Shown here: positions 54,235-63,867 of the stretch, in pieces
Layout of the letters: the number at the start of each line of letters is the position of its first letter
Numbering within the stretch: position 1 is the first letter of the stretch
Assembly (NCBI GenBank): GCA_020723285.1
Contig: DYJE01000002.1
Location: forward strand, 248,001-312,000
From: Desulforapulum autotrophicum
Lineage (GTDB): Bacteria > Desulfobacterota > Desulfobacteria > Desulfobacterales > Desulfolunaceae
DNA: 64,000 nt
Direction of reading: 5' to 3'
Notes under the pieces: model-generated
The model's input: the letters and a program-made list of their open reading frames with translations, nothing else
What the model was told of the DNA's origin: nothing
Databases searched by the model: none
Position numbers and translations under genes: made by a program

Positions 54235-55389
54235 TCATACCCGAGATGTGGGTGCCCATTTCTCGATTTTTTTCCCCATGGCGAAATTCAACCAGCTCAT
54301 TAGGATTCCCACGTTCAGCATGATCCACATGGCTGGAAGCTTGAGAAGTTTGTTGCCGTTCCCTGTGTGATAAACAAGGATATATGAAAAAATGGCCATA
54401 ACATAAAAAATCGTTTGGATATATAATAGCGAAGCATAAAATGTAGAGCCTCCGCCCCAAAAAAGACCGAAATTCGAAATGAAAATGACCATGCTAAAAA
54501 TTGGTATCAGCCAGCGCATCAGTTTGTGGCTGAACAACTGAACGGCAACGAAACCGTTCCGGTATGGATTCATGAGTTCAATATTCGAGAACAGCGCCCA
54601 CATTCCCCTGGTAATTGTCCTTATTTTGCGGCGTAATTCCTCGTGGCCCGAGCTGGGTGTTGAATAGTGTGCTGGCACCCTTTCGTCCTCGATAACCCGG
54701 TAGCCCATTTGAATTGATTTTAAAGCTGCAAAAAAATCCGGCGGAAAGGAGGGGGGCCACCCGTTTCCTGCTATAGCGCGTCGCACAGCGTAAAAACCGC
54801 CTGTCACACCGATCAGCGTTGTTGTTTTCGTCGTAAACCTCCTGACAAGCATATCGTAGTTGATGTACAACGAATCACCGATATCACCCCCATCAAGCCT
54901 GGTGATATGGTCCCGGCAGCTGACAGCCCCAACATTAGACCCCGCAAAGTTGGAGACGATTTTTTTTAGTGCGTCTTTTTCAACAAGAATGGATACATCC
55001 GTAAAAACAATGATTTCACCGGTGCACGATGGCAAAGCGGCATTTTGTGCTGCGACTTTGCCCATTCTTTCAGGCAAGTCAATGCATCGTACCCCCCTTT
55101 GGATAAAATGGCCGACAATATCAACTGTTCTGTCAGCTGATCCGTCGGATACAACCGTGATGGTCAACGCTGATTGGGGATAATCCAGTTCAAGGCAGTT
55201 CAACAGTTTCTTTTCGATTTCCTTTTCTCCGTCACAGACAGGAATGATGATATCCACTCGCCGCAGCTTTTCGTCTCTCATAACAGGTTTAGGCGAGACT
55301 TTACCAAGGACTACCAGGACCACTGGGTATATAACGACTGTATAAAGAACGGCTATTACGGAAAGCCAAAAAAAAATAAACGATATCAT
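54235..55389 (-). CDS. membrane-bound family 2 glycosyltransferase
   Basis: 384 residues. A first membrane helix, then a GT-A domain (DIIIPVCDGEKEIEKKLLNCL, VVSDGSADRTVDIV, VAAQNAALPSC, VFTDVSILVEKDAL), a Q/R-rich acceptor region (GHEELRRKIRTITRGMW) and three more helices. This matches the NodC/cellulose synthase-like processive group, as does the protein at 61184. The R-W of KLMRWLIP is in the expected place. Probably adds a sugar to the lipid-linked chain or elongates it. Confidence 0.9.
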   Translation of the reverse strand: MISFIFFWLSVIAVLYTVVIYPVVLVVLGKVSPKPVMRDEKLRRVDIIIPVCDGEKEIEKKLLNCLELDYPQSALTITVVSDGSADRTVDIVGHFIQRGVRCIDLPERMGKVAAQNAALPSCTGEIIVFTDVSILVEKDALKKIVSNFAGSNVGAVSCRDHITRLDGGDIGDSLYINYDMLVRRFTTKTTTLIGVTGGFYAVRRAIAGNGWPPSFPPDFFAALKSIQMGYRVIEDERVPAHYSTPSSGHEELRRKIRTITRGMWALFSNIELMNPYRNGFVAVQLFSHKLMRWLIPIFSMVIFISNFGLFWGGGSTFYASLLYIQTIFYVMAIFSYILVYHTGNGNKLLKLPAMWIMLNVGILMSWLNFAMGKKIEKWAPTSRV

Positions 55390-55425
55390 GACAACACCAT
55401 TACGATTAATAGAATCATCTTTAAA

Positions 55426-56274
55426 TCACCTTTTAAAAGGGTATGCCTTGTACAGTTTTTTCCTTAGATAGCCGTAAGTCTCAAGTCCAACTGTATGTTT
55501 AAAAGATCTTCTCATAAAATCAATTGCGGAATAAAAACCTATGAAAGACGGTTTCAAGGCGTTAAGAAAATCTTTTTCAATTACTCCACGCCTTATCTCA
55601 ACACGTTTAAGCAGAAAGTCGTCTGAAACTGATATTCTGTTCGTCCCCAATAGACATGATGCTGCATTAAGATAGCCTGCTTTTTGAACGGATTTAACGA
55701 TGGAACGTGTATAGTGGCCTCCCGGATAGGCAAATCCCGATATTTTACGGCTTAAACATTTCTCAAGAATACATTTTGATTTGATGAGTTCAGCATTAAC
55801 ATCGTTATTATTTAATAACGGGAGATACGCATGCGTCAGCCCGTGCGAGCCTATTTCCATGCCATTTTCAACCAATTCCCTGAGCTGAAATCTGTCCATA
55901 TGCCATGGCTTCCCGATTCGTTCAGCCACAATATAAAATGTAGCTGTGAACCCGAATTTTTTTAAAACTGGAAAAGCCAGGTCATAATTGGATATATGGC
56001 CGTCGTCGAATGTCAAAACGACTGTCTTCTCAGAAAAACTTTCATTTTTTTTGCAATCGAAATATTTCTCTACGGAAATAACACAATATCCTCTGTCGTA
56101 CAAGCATCTCATATGATGATAAAAATCGTCGAAAGCGACAACCGTGTTCAGTGTGGCTGTTTCTTTTTTTTCAGAAGGACAAATTTCAGTATCAATATCA
56201 TGATACAAAAGAAAAACAATATCTTGTTTCATATTACCAGTAATGTTCAATGTCATAGTTTTACGAAAGTTCAT
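55426..56274 (-). CDS. polysaccharide deacetylase (NodB family)
   Basis: 282 residues. Metal and catalytic blocks of carbohydrate esterase family 4 are present: TFDDGH (Asp-Asp base/metal), SHGLTH (the two metal His) and FAYPGGHY. The N-terminus has a YHD motif. Family members remove N-acetyl groups from GlcNAc-type sugars. There is no signal peptide, so it may act in the cytoplasm on a precursor or be exported otherwise. It overlaps the flippase gene by four bases (ATGA). Confidence 0.92.
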   Translation of the reverse strand: MNFRKTMTLNITGNMKQDIVFLLYHDIDTEICPSEKKETATLNTVVAFDDFYHHMRCLYDRGYCVISVEKYFDCKKNESFSEKTVVLTFDDGHISNYDLAFPVLKKFGFTATFYIVAERIGKPWHMDRFQLRELVENGMEIGSHGLTHAYLPLLNNNDVNAELIKSKCILEKCLSRKISGFAYPGGHYTRSIVKSVQKAGYLNAASCLLGTNRISVSDDFLLKRVEIRRGVIEKDFLNALKPSFIGFYSAIDFMRRSFKHTVGLETYGYLRKKLYKAYPFKR

Positions 56275-57725
56275 CCGAAAAGGATTTTTTTGATCCGATC
56301 TCGAATGGATTCAGTGCTTTTATATCTGATTCCAAAAAAAAGAAGGACATACACAAATACACCTATTAGCACTTTGATCACTAAAACCTCGATATCGGAA
56401 GTTACTTCAAGAACACCAGATCTTTCAGTCAAAAACACCGCCAAAATCATGATAAGAGTGTTTGCGGTGGCAGGCGTCAGTGATGCTATATAGCTTGTTA
56501 TCTCCATGCCTTCAATGGTTCTTTTTGAAATGTAAACAGAGGCTATAAATAACAGGAAATTCGTTACAGCTATAACTACACAGATGTATTCAATTCCGAA
56601 ATTAACAACAGGAAAATATGTAATAATCGCCATAAAAAAAATGATAAGTTGAACTTTGATATACCTTTTATAATCACCTGCGGCCATGATCAGACTGCTC
56701 ATCATTCCGATGGGAACCCGCATCGAAAATCCGAGAGACAGAATCATTAGTGAGACCACCATGGGCATCCATTTATCTCCGAAAGCGATCATAACAAAAT
56801 CATCCGCAACGGAAATAAGCCCACCTAATATTGGAAAACATATAATGGAACTGAAAGTAGAAACTGTATAAAACGCCTTACACAATTCCTTACTATTTTT
56901 TTTATATTGGTTGAAAGAGGAAAACATCACACCGTTGATCTTCATGGATATGCTGTCAACAGGCATATACGCGATAGAAAAAGCCTTGTCGTAAATTCCA
57001 AGGGTTGAAGCCCCTAAATATTTTCCAACAATTGCTTTTTCTGCATATGTGTACAACGTCGCAAACTGGGCGATGACGAAATTCCACAGACCGTATGAAA
57101 AAATACTTTTAAATGCACTTTTACTGAAATCAATTCGAGGCTTCATCGAAGCACTGAAATACAAAAGAACTGAATTAAAAAATTCACCTGCGACCGTGCC
57201 AAGGATCAATGCCCAGTAACCGTAACCAAGCAAGGCGAGAATCAAGGTCACCGTAATCTGAAAAAACCCTTTCATGAAAGAAATAATGGTATATCTTTTG
57301 TATTCAAGTTCACGCCGCAACAACGTGATGGAAATCTGTGAAAAAGCAGTAAGTATAAAAACAAATGACAACACCCTCAATACACTGCCTAATTCCGGTA
57401 TACCAAAGAACCCTGCTATCAGATAAGAAAACAGACAGAAGATGATCATCAGAAAGAAAGAAATGCATAGATTGACTGTGAAAACAGTGTCTATATGTTT
57501 TTTTTCAATATCCGTTTTGTGAATCAGTGCGTTTGTGAAACCAAGTTCAGTCAATGAATTGGTATATAATATGATAACGGATGCAACCCCCATAATCCCG
57601 AAATCTTTTGGGTCAAGAATTCGTGCAATCCATATGGATAAAACAAAACGGACAACTTCCCATACAGGTTGTATGACCGTTTGCCAGAACAGGCTACTTT
57701 TCGTTTTTTCAGATATTGATTTCAT
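56271..57725 (-). CDS. Wzx/MOP-type polysaccharide flippase
   Basis: 484 residues with about 14 membrane helices. N-terminal WQTVIQPVWEVVRFVLSIWIARILDPKDFGIMGVASVI and later LRRELEYKRYTIISF are typical of the WzxC branch of polysaccharide biosynthesis transporters. It would flip the lipid-linked repeat unit to the periplasm. It lies between a deacetylase gene (4-base overlap) and an acetyltransferase gene (15-base gap). Confidence 0.9.
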   Translation of the reverse strand: MKSISEKTKSSLFWQTVIQPVWEVVRFVLSIWIARILDPKDFGIMGVASVIILYTNSLTELGFTNALIHKTDIEKKHIDTVFTVNLCISFFLMIIFCLFSYLIAGFFGIPELGSVLRVLSFVFILTAFSQISITLLRRELEYKRYTIISFMKGFFQITVTLILALLGYGYWALILGTVAGEFFNSVLLYFSASMKPRIDFSKSAFKSIFSYGLWNFVIAQFATLYTYAEKAIVGKYLGASTLGIYDKAFSIAYMPVDSISMKINGVMFSSFNQYKKNSKELCKAFYTVSTFSSIICFPILGGLISVADDFVMIAFGDKWMPMVVSLMILSLGFSMRVPIGMMSSLIMAAGDYKRYIKVQLIIFFMAIITYFPVVNFGIEYICVVIAVTNFLLFIASVYISKRTIEGMEITSYIASLTPATANTLIMILAVFLTERSGVLEVTSDIEVLVIKVLIGVFVYVLLFFGIRYKSTESIRDRIKKILFG

Positions 57726-57739
57726 TATTTCTATAACTA

Positions 57740-58282
57740 TCAGTAACGTTCCTTGATGACACGTGCTGGATGACCCGCAAGAACCATCCCTTTTTTATAT
57801 TCTTTAGCGCTTACTACCGATTGGGCTGAAATGATCATTTTATCAGCAATAACAGTACCTGGCATAATAAAAGCACCTGCCCCCACCCATACATCATCCC
57901 CAATAGTTACAGGCTTGTATTCACTCCCTTGTTTAATAATCGGGGTATCGATCAAATCAAAACGATGATTTTCAGTCCAAATTTTAGCATATGGGCCTGT
58001 AATCGTATTTGAACCGATTGATAATCCTCCCCCACCTTGTATAAAATTATAATCTCCGATAACAACATTGTCATTGATAATAATATTCTGAGGGTTAACA
58101 ATGACGGTACCCGGTAGAACTTTAAAATTTTTTCCAACCGACTTCAGGTATTTACCATAAATTTTTCCACGGAGAAGGGCTCCAAAATTACCAGGAATAT
58201 TTCTGATAAAAAAGAAAAGCATTTCGTATCTTCCGATCTTTGTATTTAATTGCCAGTACAACATTTTTAACAGTTCTCTCAT
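57740..58282 (-). CDS. hexapeptide-repeat acetyltransferase
   Basis: 180 residues with a left-handed beta-helix: VGKNFKVLPGTVIVNPQNIIINDNVVIGDYNFIQ, then TENHRFD with the catalytic-type His, and VTIGDDVWVGAGAFIMPGTVI, QSVVSA and AGHPARVI. This is the WbbJ/NodL/maltose O-acetyltransferase pattern. Likely O-acetylates a sugar of the repeat unit. It lies directly downstream of the intact amidotransferase gene. Confidence 0.9.
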   Translation of the reverse strand: MRELLKMLYWQLNTKIGRYEMLFFFIRNIPGNFGALLRGKIYGKYLKSVGKNFKVLPGTVIVNPQNIIINDNVVIGDYNFIQGGGGLSIGSNTITGPYAKIWTENHRFDLIDTPIIKQGSEYKPVTIGDDVWVGAGAFIMPGTVIADKMIISAQSVVSAKEYKKGMVLAGHPARVIKERY

Positions 58283-58308
58283 ATCTCCAATAACTCCATC
58301 TTAAAAAT

Positions 58309-60189
58309 TTAATTAATCATCAAATTATATGAGTCATTTTCCAACCAAAGACAAAAAATCAGACTTGTCCAAAGAAGGTTCCCATGATTGAATCCCATAT
58401 TCTGATGTTCATCCCATATTTTTTTTAAATATTCGTTATTGAAAAAATTACTCGACTCACGTCTGTGTAATAGAAATTCGGCTGTAATTTTTTTTAAGTC
58501 ATTTCTAATCCAGTTGTCCAAAGGAACATCAAAACCGTGTTTTTTTCTTTTAAGAACTTCAACCGGAAGGACTTTATTGAACGCTTCTTTTAGAATACGC
58601 TTTTTTATTCCATATTTAATCTTTAATCCGCTCGGTATTTTTGCGGCGAATTCGATCACTTTGTGATCAAGTAAGGGTGATCTTACTTCAAGTGAATTGG
58701 CCATACTCATCCGGTCAACCTTGACAAGTATATCTCCAGGGAGATACATTTTCAAATCTGAATATAAAATTTTTGACAGATGGTCGTTTGAGTTGCATGT
58801 ATTGTAATATTGTTTGATATGATCTGAAGCATCATAACCTTTGATGTTTTTTTTAATATCGTCGTTAAGTAGAAGGTTTAGCTGAAAATCAGATATGAAT
58901 GTGTTGGTTATGTAAAAAGCATGATCAGGTTGCTCAAGTACTGAGCTTGAAAAAGAATTGATTTTTTTTATTATTCCACCTTTAAATTCTTGCGTGTTTT
59001 GACTGACGAGCCTTAAAATACATGGTGGAATCATCCGCCTTGCCAGATTTTCCAGCATATCGATACTGTATTTTTCATAACCGGCGAAACTTTCGTCACC
59101 GCCGTCTCCGGATAAGGCAACCGTAACGTTTTTTCTGGCTAATTTTGTTACATAATATGTTGGAACCATAGATGAATCAGCAAAAGGTTCATCAAAATGC
59201 CATACAAGTTTTCGTATGATACTCGAGGGTTCGTTCTTTATATAATGTTCGTGGTGTATTGTTTTCAGTGTCTTTGAAAAGTTTTTTGCCTCAGAAGCTT
59301 CGTTATGTTTTTTTGAATCAAAACCTATTGTACATGTTGTGACATGATCATTTGAATTTTTTGCCATGAGGCTTACAATCCCTGAAGAATCTATCCCACC
59401 GCTCAAAAAAGCACCTAAAGGTACATCCGAAATCAAACGGCATTTAACAGAATCTTCAATAATTGTAAGAAGTTCTTCAGCCACATCATTTTCACTTCTT
59501 CCTTCATCCGCATGAAAATCAATATCCCAGTATTTTTTTATTATCAACTCACCATTTTTATATATCAGGTAATGACCAGGTTCTAGTTTATATATATCCT
59601 TATATATGGTTTTTGGATGTGGAATAAAAAGGTATTTCAGGTAATCGACAACAGAAGTCATATCGATATCTTTTTTTATACCATTCAATACCATGATTGA
59701 TTTTAATTCAGACGCAAAAGCGAATTCCCCTCCATTATTGTGGTAATAGAGAGGTTTTTTTCCGATTCGATCACGTGCAATAAACAATTTTTTTTTATAA
59801 CTGTCCCAAACTGCGAAAGCAAACATTCCACGGATAATTTTTAATAGGTTTTCACCTTGATCAATATACAATTTTAGAAGCACTTCCGTATCCGATGACG
59901 AGTTAAAAGAATAACCCTTACTTATCAGATCATTTTTTATCTCTATAAAATTGTATATTTCACCATTGAATACTATATGGTACCGCCTATCATCACTATG
60001 CATAGGCTGTCTTCCGTCTTCGCTTAGGTCAATAATTGAAAGCCTTCTGTGGCAAAGACCCATGTGCGCATCAAGATATATGTCACCCATGTCCGGGCCT
60101 CTGTGTTTCATGACGTCATTCATTTTTTTAAGTGATTCTTCAGGTTTTTCACCTAAAAGGTTTCGTGACGCGCCAGCTATACCACACAT
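58309..60189 (-). CDS. asnB: asparagine synthase (glutamine-hydrolysing) type amidotransferase
   Basis: 626 residues, full length. Starts MCGIAGAS, so Cys2 is the glutaminase nucleophile. HRGPD (29-33) and NGEIYN (75-80) are conserved glutamine-site elements, and the ATP loop is FLSGGIDSS (SGGIDS at 263-268). Makes an amide from an acid, ATP and glutamine; in surface-polysaccharide loci the acid is often a uronate or an amino acid substituent. A plain AsnB housekeeping role is possible, but the position between a GT2 gene and an acetyltransferase gene suggests a locus-specific one. Contrast with the gene at 41983. Confidence 0.93.
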   Translation of the reverse strand: MCGIAGASRNLLGEKPEESLKKMNDVMKHRGPDMGDIYLDAHMGLCHRRLSIIDLSEDGRQPMHSDDRRYHIVFNGEIYNFIEIKNDLISKGYSFNSSSDTEVLLKLYIDQGENLLKIIRGMFAFAVWDSYKKKLFIARDRIGKKPLYYHNNGGEFAFASELKSIMVLNGIKKDIDMTSVVDYLKYLFIPHPKTIYKDIYKLEPGHYLIYKNGELIIKKYWDIDFHADEGRSENDVAEELLTIIEDSVKCRLISDVPLGAFLSGGIDSSGIVSLMAKNSNDHVTTCTIGFDSKKHNEASEAKNFSKTLKTIHHEHYIKNEPSSIIRKLVWHFDEPFADSSMVPTYYVTKLARKNVTVALSGDGGDESFAGYEKYSIDMLENLARRMIPPCILRLVSQNTQEFKGGIIKKINSFSSSVLEQPDHAFYITNTFISDFQLNLLLNDDIKKNIKGYDASDHIKQYYNTCNSNDHLSKILYSDLKMYLPGDILVKVDRMSMANSLEVRSPLLDHKVIEFAAKIPSGLKIKYGIKKRILKEAFNKVLPVEVLKRKKHGFDVPLDNWIRNDLKKITAEFLLHRRESSNFFNNEYLKKIWDEHQNMGFNHGNLLWTSLIFCLWLENDSYNLMIN

Positions 60190-60263
60190 AATATATACCT
60201 TGGTTTATTAGTTTACTTAATTCTTTGCCTGTATTCCGAAAAAATACTTTGTTCATACCACAT

Positions 60264-61187
60264 CTATATAAAAAGTGATGTGAATCTTGCTGAATAATAT
60301 ATGTTGTAGATACAATATAGTTGAATATAACTGACTAATTCATCTTTTTTTCCACGCAATTTTAAGATGGTCATACTAAGTGGGGGTAATTGCCACAGAA
60401 GAAAAAAAGTTATCGAATTTAATAAAAGAGGTAAAAAAAAATTTGTGACAAATATTAAAAAAAATAATCCGTACCAAAGAGGCAGCACCAAACTCGGAAT
60501 TTCATCAATCTTCAAACCATGGACAAAAAGGCCTTTATAGTTGCTTTTCCCTCTCCATTTTTCTTTTCTGAAGAAAACAGAAACCCTATCCGCTTCACCG
60601 TGATGCACCACAGAAATCGAAGGATCTGATATGATTTTTCCGTATTTAGACAACCTGTATGAGATATCCACATCTTCGCATGTTACAAGTGATTCATCAA
60701 ATCCGTTGATCATTTGAAATATTTCTTTTCTCACAAACATATTCATGGACTCAAGCCATCTTACTTCAGAAACGCATTCCCCCCTTGTTCTGACCTTGAA
60801 CCATGTTTTTTGAACCCAAGTGGGTTTTTCAGGTATAACCGGGGCCGAACCAAAGCAAACAACATCACTTCGTTCAATGTATTTTCTGGCTGTTTTAAGC
60901 CAATCAGGATTGACGGTGCAATCAGCGTCAATAAATACAAGAATACTTCCTTTAGAGATGGAGGCACCAAAATTCCTTAAACCAGAAATCGTTAAACCGG
61001 GTTTTACAAATACAATCGCTCCTTCTGATTGTGCAATATCTACAGTATTATCAGAAGAACCGTTATCAACTATTATAATTTCGAAATCATTTTTCGGATA
61101 ATTGCTTTTGTCGTTTATTGATCTTATGCATTGTCCAATCATTCCGGCTTCATTTTTCGCTGGAATGATTACGGAAAACATAATCAT
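60264..61187 (-). CDS. family 2 glycosyltransferase
   Basis: 307 residues. FSVIIPAKNEAGMIGQCI, IIVDNGSSDNTVDIAQSEG, LRNFGASISKGSILVFIDADC and CEDVDISYRLSKYG define the GT-A domain with the DAD metal motif. One or two C-terminal membrane helices. Close in layout to the gene at 47862 (probable paralogue). Its start overlaps the upstream GT2 stop (ATGA, 61184-61187). ATG 61181, two codons later, is also possible. Confidence 0.9.
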   Translation of the reverse strand: MIMFSVIIPAKNEAGMIGQCIRSINDKSNYPKNDFEIIIVDNGSSDNTVDIAQSEGAIVFVKPGLTISGLRNFGASISKGSILVFIDADCTVNPDWLKTARKYIERSDVVCFGSAPVIPEKPTWVQKTWFKVRTRGECVSEVRWLESMNMFVRKEIFQMINGFDESLVTCEDVDISYRLSKYGKIISDPSISVVHHGEADRVSVFFRKEKWRGKSNYKGLFVHGLKIDEIPSLVLPLWYGLFFLIFVTNFFLPLLLNSITFFLLWQLPPLSMTILKLRGKKDELVSYIQLYCIYNIYYSARFTSLFI

Positions 61188-62455
61188 GCGATTGGCTCCT
61201 GTTTACGTTTAAAAACCTTCCATTTAGCTGATTGTTTGTTAAAGATTCCCTTGTACAGTCCGTAAAGCGCAGCCATATTAACAAGACAAAAATAAAATGG
61301 AATATGTATTAATGGGTTATTTATAGGTTCTTTGTAAATCAAGCCAATCCCAGCGAGTAAATAGAAAATAATTTGTAACATTGTGAATATGTTTAATAAT
61401 ATGGAGACATTATTATTCATAATCAATAAAACAGATGATATCAACAATCCCAATAGAAAAACGGGTGTAAGCCATCTTAATAATTTATGTGAGATATAGC
61501 TGAAAACCATAAATAGGTTGTCCATAGCTGGAAGGCCCTCTTTTTTTAGCAAAGCCTGAAATCCTCCAGCAATAACACGTGTTTTTTTCTCAAATTCTGT
61601 AAAATATGAATTTTCACTTTCCTCATAAGCTTTAACCTTTTCATCGTATATCAGTCGGTGACCTTTCTTGGTTGCATTCATTGAGATAACAAAATCATCA
61701 AGAACAGTATTAATTGAAGGTTCAACATACAGTTCTCTTCTGATAGCGTATAATCCACCATCGACACCAATAACTGAATTAATATGCGATTCTTTTTTTT
61801 GAATCCATCGTTCGTATTTGTAATATAAGGATTCGGATCGACCGTATGATGTTTTTTTATTCAAAACAACGACATCGGCACTTACTCCTCCGACCTTCGG
61901 ATCATAGAAATTTTTTACAATTCGTTTAATTGCCCCTTTTTCAATCATGGTGTTTGCGTCGGAAAAAACGATAATTTCTGAAGTGATCGTCGGTACGGTT
62001 TTTATAATAACCCCAATTTTTCCTTCTCTTTTACTATATAGAACAATTCTAAACTGTGAATCATTAAATAATGAAACAATTTCATTCGTTCTGTCCGTCG
62101 ATCCGTCTGAGGCCACAATAATTTCAAGTTTATCTTGTGGGTATTCAAGAGAAAGTGAATTTTTTATCTTTTCTTCTATGACATCTTCTTCGTTGTACAC
62201 ACATATTAATAAACAAACCGATGGATATATTTCTCTTTTATTTATCAAATCAACTTTTAGCATCGCAATAATTTGAAGAATCACTGGATACAATATATAA
62301 ATGTATGTGATAGATAAACAAGAAGTTATAAAAACAAACAAAATAAATAAATCAAAATAAAGAACAGCGATAAAGAATAATAAAATTACTGCACCAATTT
62401 TGAGGCTAATTTCATATTTAAAGCTTGAAATACTTTCTTTTTTCGACATATTCAC
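61184..62455 (-). CDS. membrane-bound family 2 glycosyltransferase
   Basis: 423 residues. Two N-terminal helices (about 18-60), a GT-A domain (SVCLLICVYNEEDVIEEKI, VASDGSTDRTNEIV, IIVFSDANTMIEKGAI, VLDDFVISMNATKKGHRL), a FEKKTRVIAGGFQALL acceptor-side block and more helices. Same type as the protein at 54235. It lies near the right end of the locus and may act early. Very A+T-rich. Confidence 0.9.
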   Translation of the reverse strand: MNMSKKESISSFKYEISLKIGAVILLFFIAVLYFDLFILFVFITSCLSITYIYILYPVILQIIAMLKVDLINKREIYPSVCLLICVYNEEDVIEEKIKNSLSLEYPQDKLEIIVASDGSTDRTNEIVSLFNDSQFRIVLYSKREGKIGVIIKTVPTITSEIIVFSDANTMIEKGAIKRIVKNFYDPKVGGVSADVVVLNKKTSYGRSESLYYKYERWIQKKESHINSVIGVDGGLYAIRRELYVEPSINTVLDDFVISMNATKKGHRLIYDEKVKAYEESENSYFTEFEKKTRVIAGGFQALLKKEGLPAMDNLFMVFSYISHKLLRWLTPVFLLGLLISSVLLIMNNNVSILLNIFTMLQIIFYLLAGIGLIYKEPINNPLIHIPFYFCLVNMAALYGLYKGIFNKQSAKWKVFKRKQEPIA

Positions 62456-62484
62456 CCAACCATTTTTCGCCTAATAAAATGCTT

Positions 62485-62508
62485 ACACGTTGGTTCCATT
62501 CAACGTGT
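62485..62508 (-). terminator. hairpin after the FemAB-like gene
   Basis: Perfect 8-base stem ACACGTTG (62485-62492) with CAACGTGT (62501-62508), 8-base loop. On the minus strand AAGCATTTTATT follows, only a weak T tract. May be a leaky terminator between this gene and the GT2 gene. Confidence 0.45.
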
Positions 62509-62514
62509 TTTCAA

Positions 62515-63501
62515 TTATAAACTGATATGTCCTCTGATTTCTGGTCCAATATGATTTGCAAGAAATAATGGAAGTTTTTTCCACATTCTTTCAATTAAAG
62601 GTCTACTATCGAAAGTCACACCAGTTTTTGTCTTTTTGCCTCTTTCTTTATTAAATACATTATACCAGTAGAGCTGTTCTTCATGTGAACCCCACTGTTT
62701 TTTAAACATATACGTCCCTTCTCCAGGATTAGACCTTCCAAAGTCGAATTTTTTATAACCATTTAATATTGCGAACTTCAACATAGCCCAATATAATAAC
62801 ATGTTAGGGCTTGAAGAACGGTATTCCCGCAGCGATGAAGCCCACGGGTTCGATAGGAAACGTCCTTGCCCAATAAGAACACCACCGGCAACAGGCTCTT
62901 TCTTTTTTGTATAAACCATGACAATTGAAGCACAATCAACAAAATCACTGAATATATTATAAAAGAGTTTTTTTGAATGAACCGGAGATCCTAAGTTTTT
63001 CATATTCTCTGAAAAAACGCGGTAAAAATCATGAAGCAATTCATTCTTTCCAAAACGATAACACATCCCCTCCTTAATCGGTCTTTTGATCTGGCTTCTC
63101 AGTTTCGATTTAAAACTATCTTCAAGCTCTCTTGTCGTGTCTGGTAGGTCAAGTAGCAATCTGACTTTATGTGTATTCAATTCGATAAGATTATTGTTTG
63201 TTTCATGTAACCATTTCAAAGGCCTATCCATTCTAAGTTCTAAGATATCAGCATTTGTATTATTCATAATATCCAAAGCCTTATTGAAAAGCGCCTTCTC
63301 AATATCAATATTATTACAATTAAAACCTCCAACATCGCAAAACGGCATAGAAACAAGTGAATGCCCAAAAAAAATATTCTTCATCTCAACTAATTCGAGA
63401 CATCCGTTTTCATGTCCAATTGATGAAGTGATTCTATAGCTTGGGTGCCCGTAAGTATCACATATAACAGAAGCCCATTGTCGAGTACGAGAGTAAGTCA
63501 T
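62515..63501 (-). CDS. FemAB-like acyltransferase (PEP-CTERM system-associated type)
   Basis: 328 residues with a GNAT-like/FemAB fold: FGHSLVSMPFCDVGGF near the N-terminus and KKEPVAGGVLIGQGRFLSNPWASS, LLYWAMLKFAILNGYKKFDFGRSNPGEGTYMFKKQWG near the end. These match FemAB-related proteins seen with exosortase/PEP-CTERM exopolysaccharide loci. An in-frame stop sits 21 bases upstream, so the N-terminus cannot extend. It is slightly short there compared with relatives. Likely adds an amino acid or acyl group; the target is unknown. First complete gene of the locus at the right edge. Confidence 0.8.
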   Translation of the reverse strand: MTYSRTRQWASVICDTYGHPSYRITSSIGHENGCLELVEMKNIFFGHSLVSMPFCDVGGFNCNNIDIEKALFNKALDIMNNTNADILELRMDRPLKWLHETNNNLIELNTHKVRLLLDLPDTTRELEDSFKSKLRSQIKRPIKEGMCYRFGKNELLHDFYRVFSENMKNLGSPVHSKKLFYNIFSDFVDCASIVMVYTKKKEPVAGGVLIGQGRFLSNPWASSLREYRSSSPNMLLYWAMLKFAILNGYKKFDFGRSNPGEGTYMFKKQWGSHEEQLYWYNVFNKERGKKTKTGVTFDSRPLIERMWKKLPLFLANHIGPEIRGHISL

Positions 63502-63867
63502 AAATATTATTATATAATTTAATTAAGACAGCAAAAAATATTCAATGTTAGCCAATCCCTATACAAAGGGAATAAACGTGAAACATTGGAACAATAAAAA
63601 AAACAATACATTACATATCGCTAATACATAGTATCCCATGATAATTATAATGGGCACTACATTACATTAACCAAATAAAACATAATTCTTCAACGACCTA
63701 TAATTAACCCACTTCGTCGATTAAACTTTTACCCTTTAGGAGGATTTTTTCAACAAGTCATTTACATTCCGTTTTTGGACAACAGTGAGGGATACTATTC
63801 ATTTTTCTTGTCCTACCAATAGTTTTACTTAAAGACTAATTAAATAATTTTCCATAAAAAGACAATA
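63502..63867. other. A+T-rich gap with no supported gene
   Basis: 366 bases with no coding frame, tRNA or strong hairpin that I can support. A promoter for the minus-strand locus could lie here, but no clear -35/-10 or -24/-12 pair stands out. Confidence 0.4.

Noticed and set aside
61884-61902. Partial match to the tRNA-Leu 3' end as a possible att repeat
   Set aside because: It lies inside a conserved glycosyltransferase gene and matches only a few bases, so chance is the best explanation.
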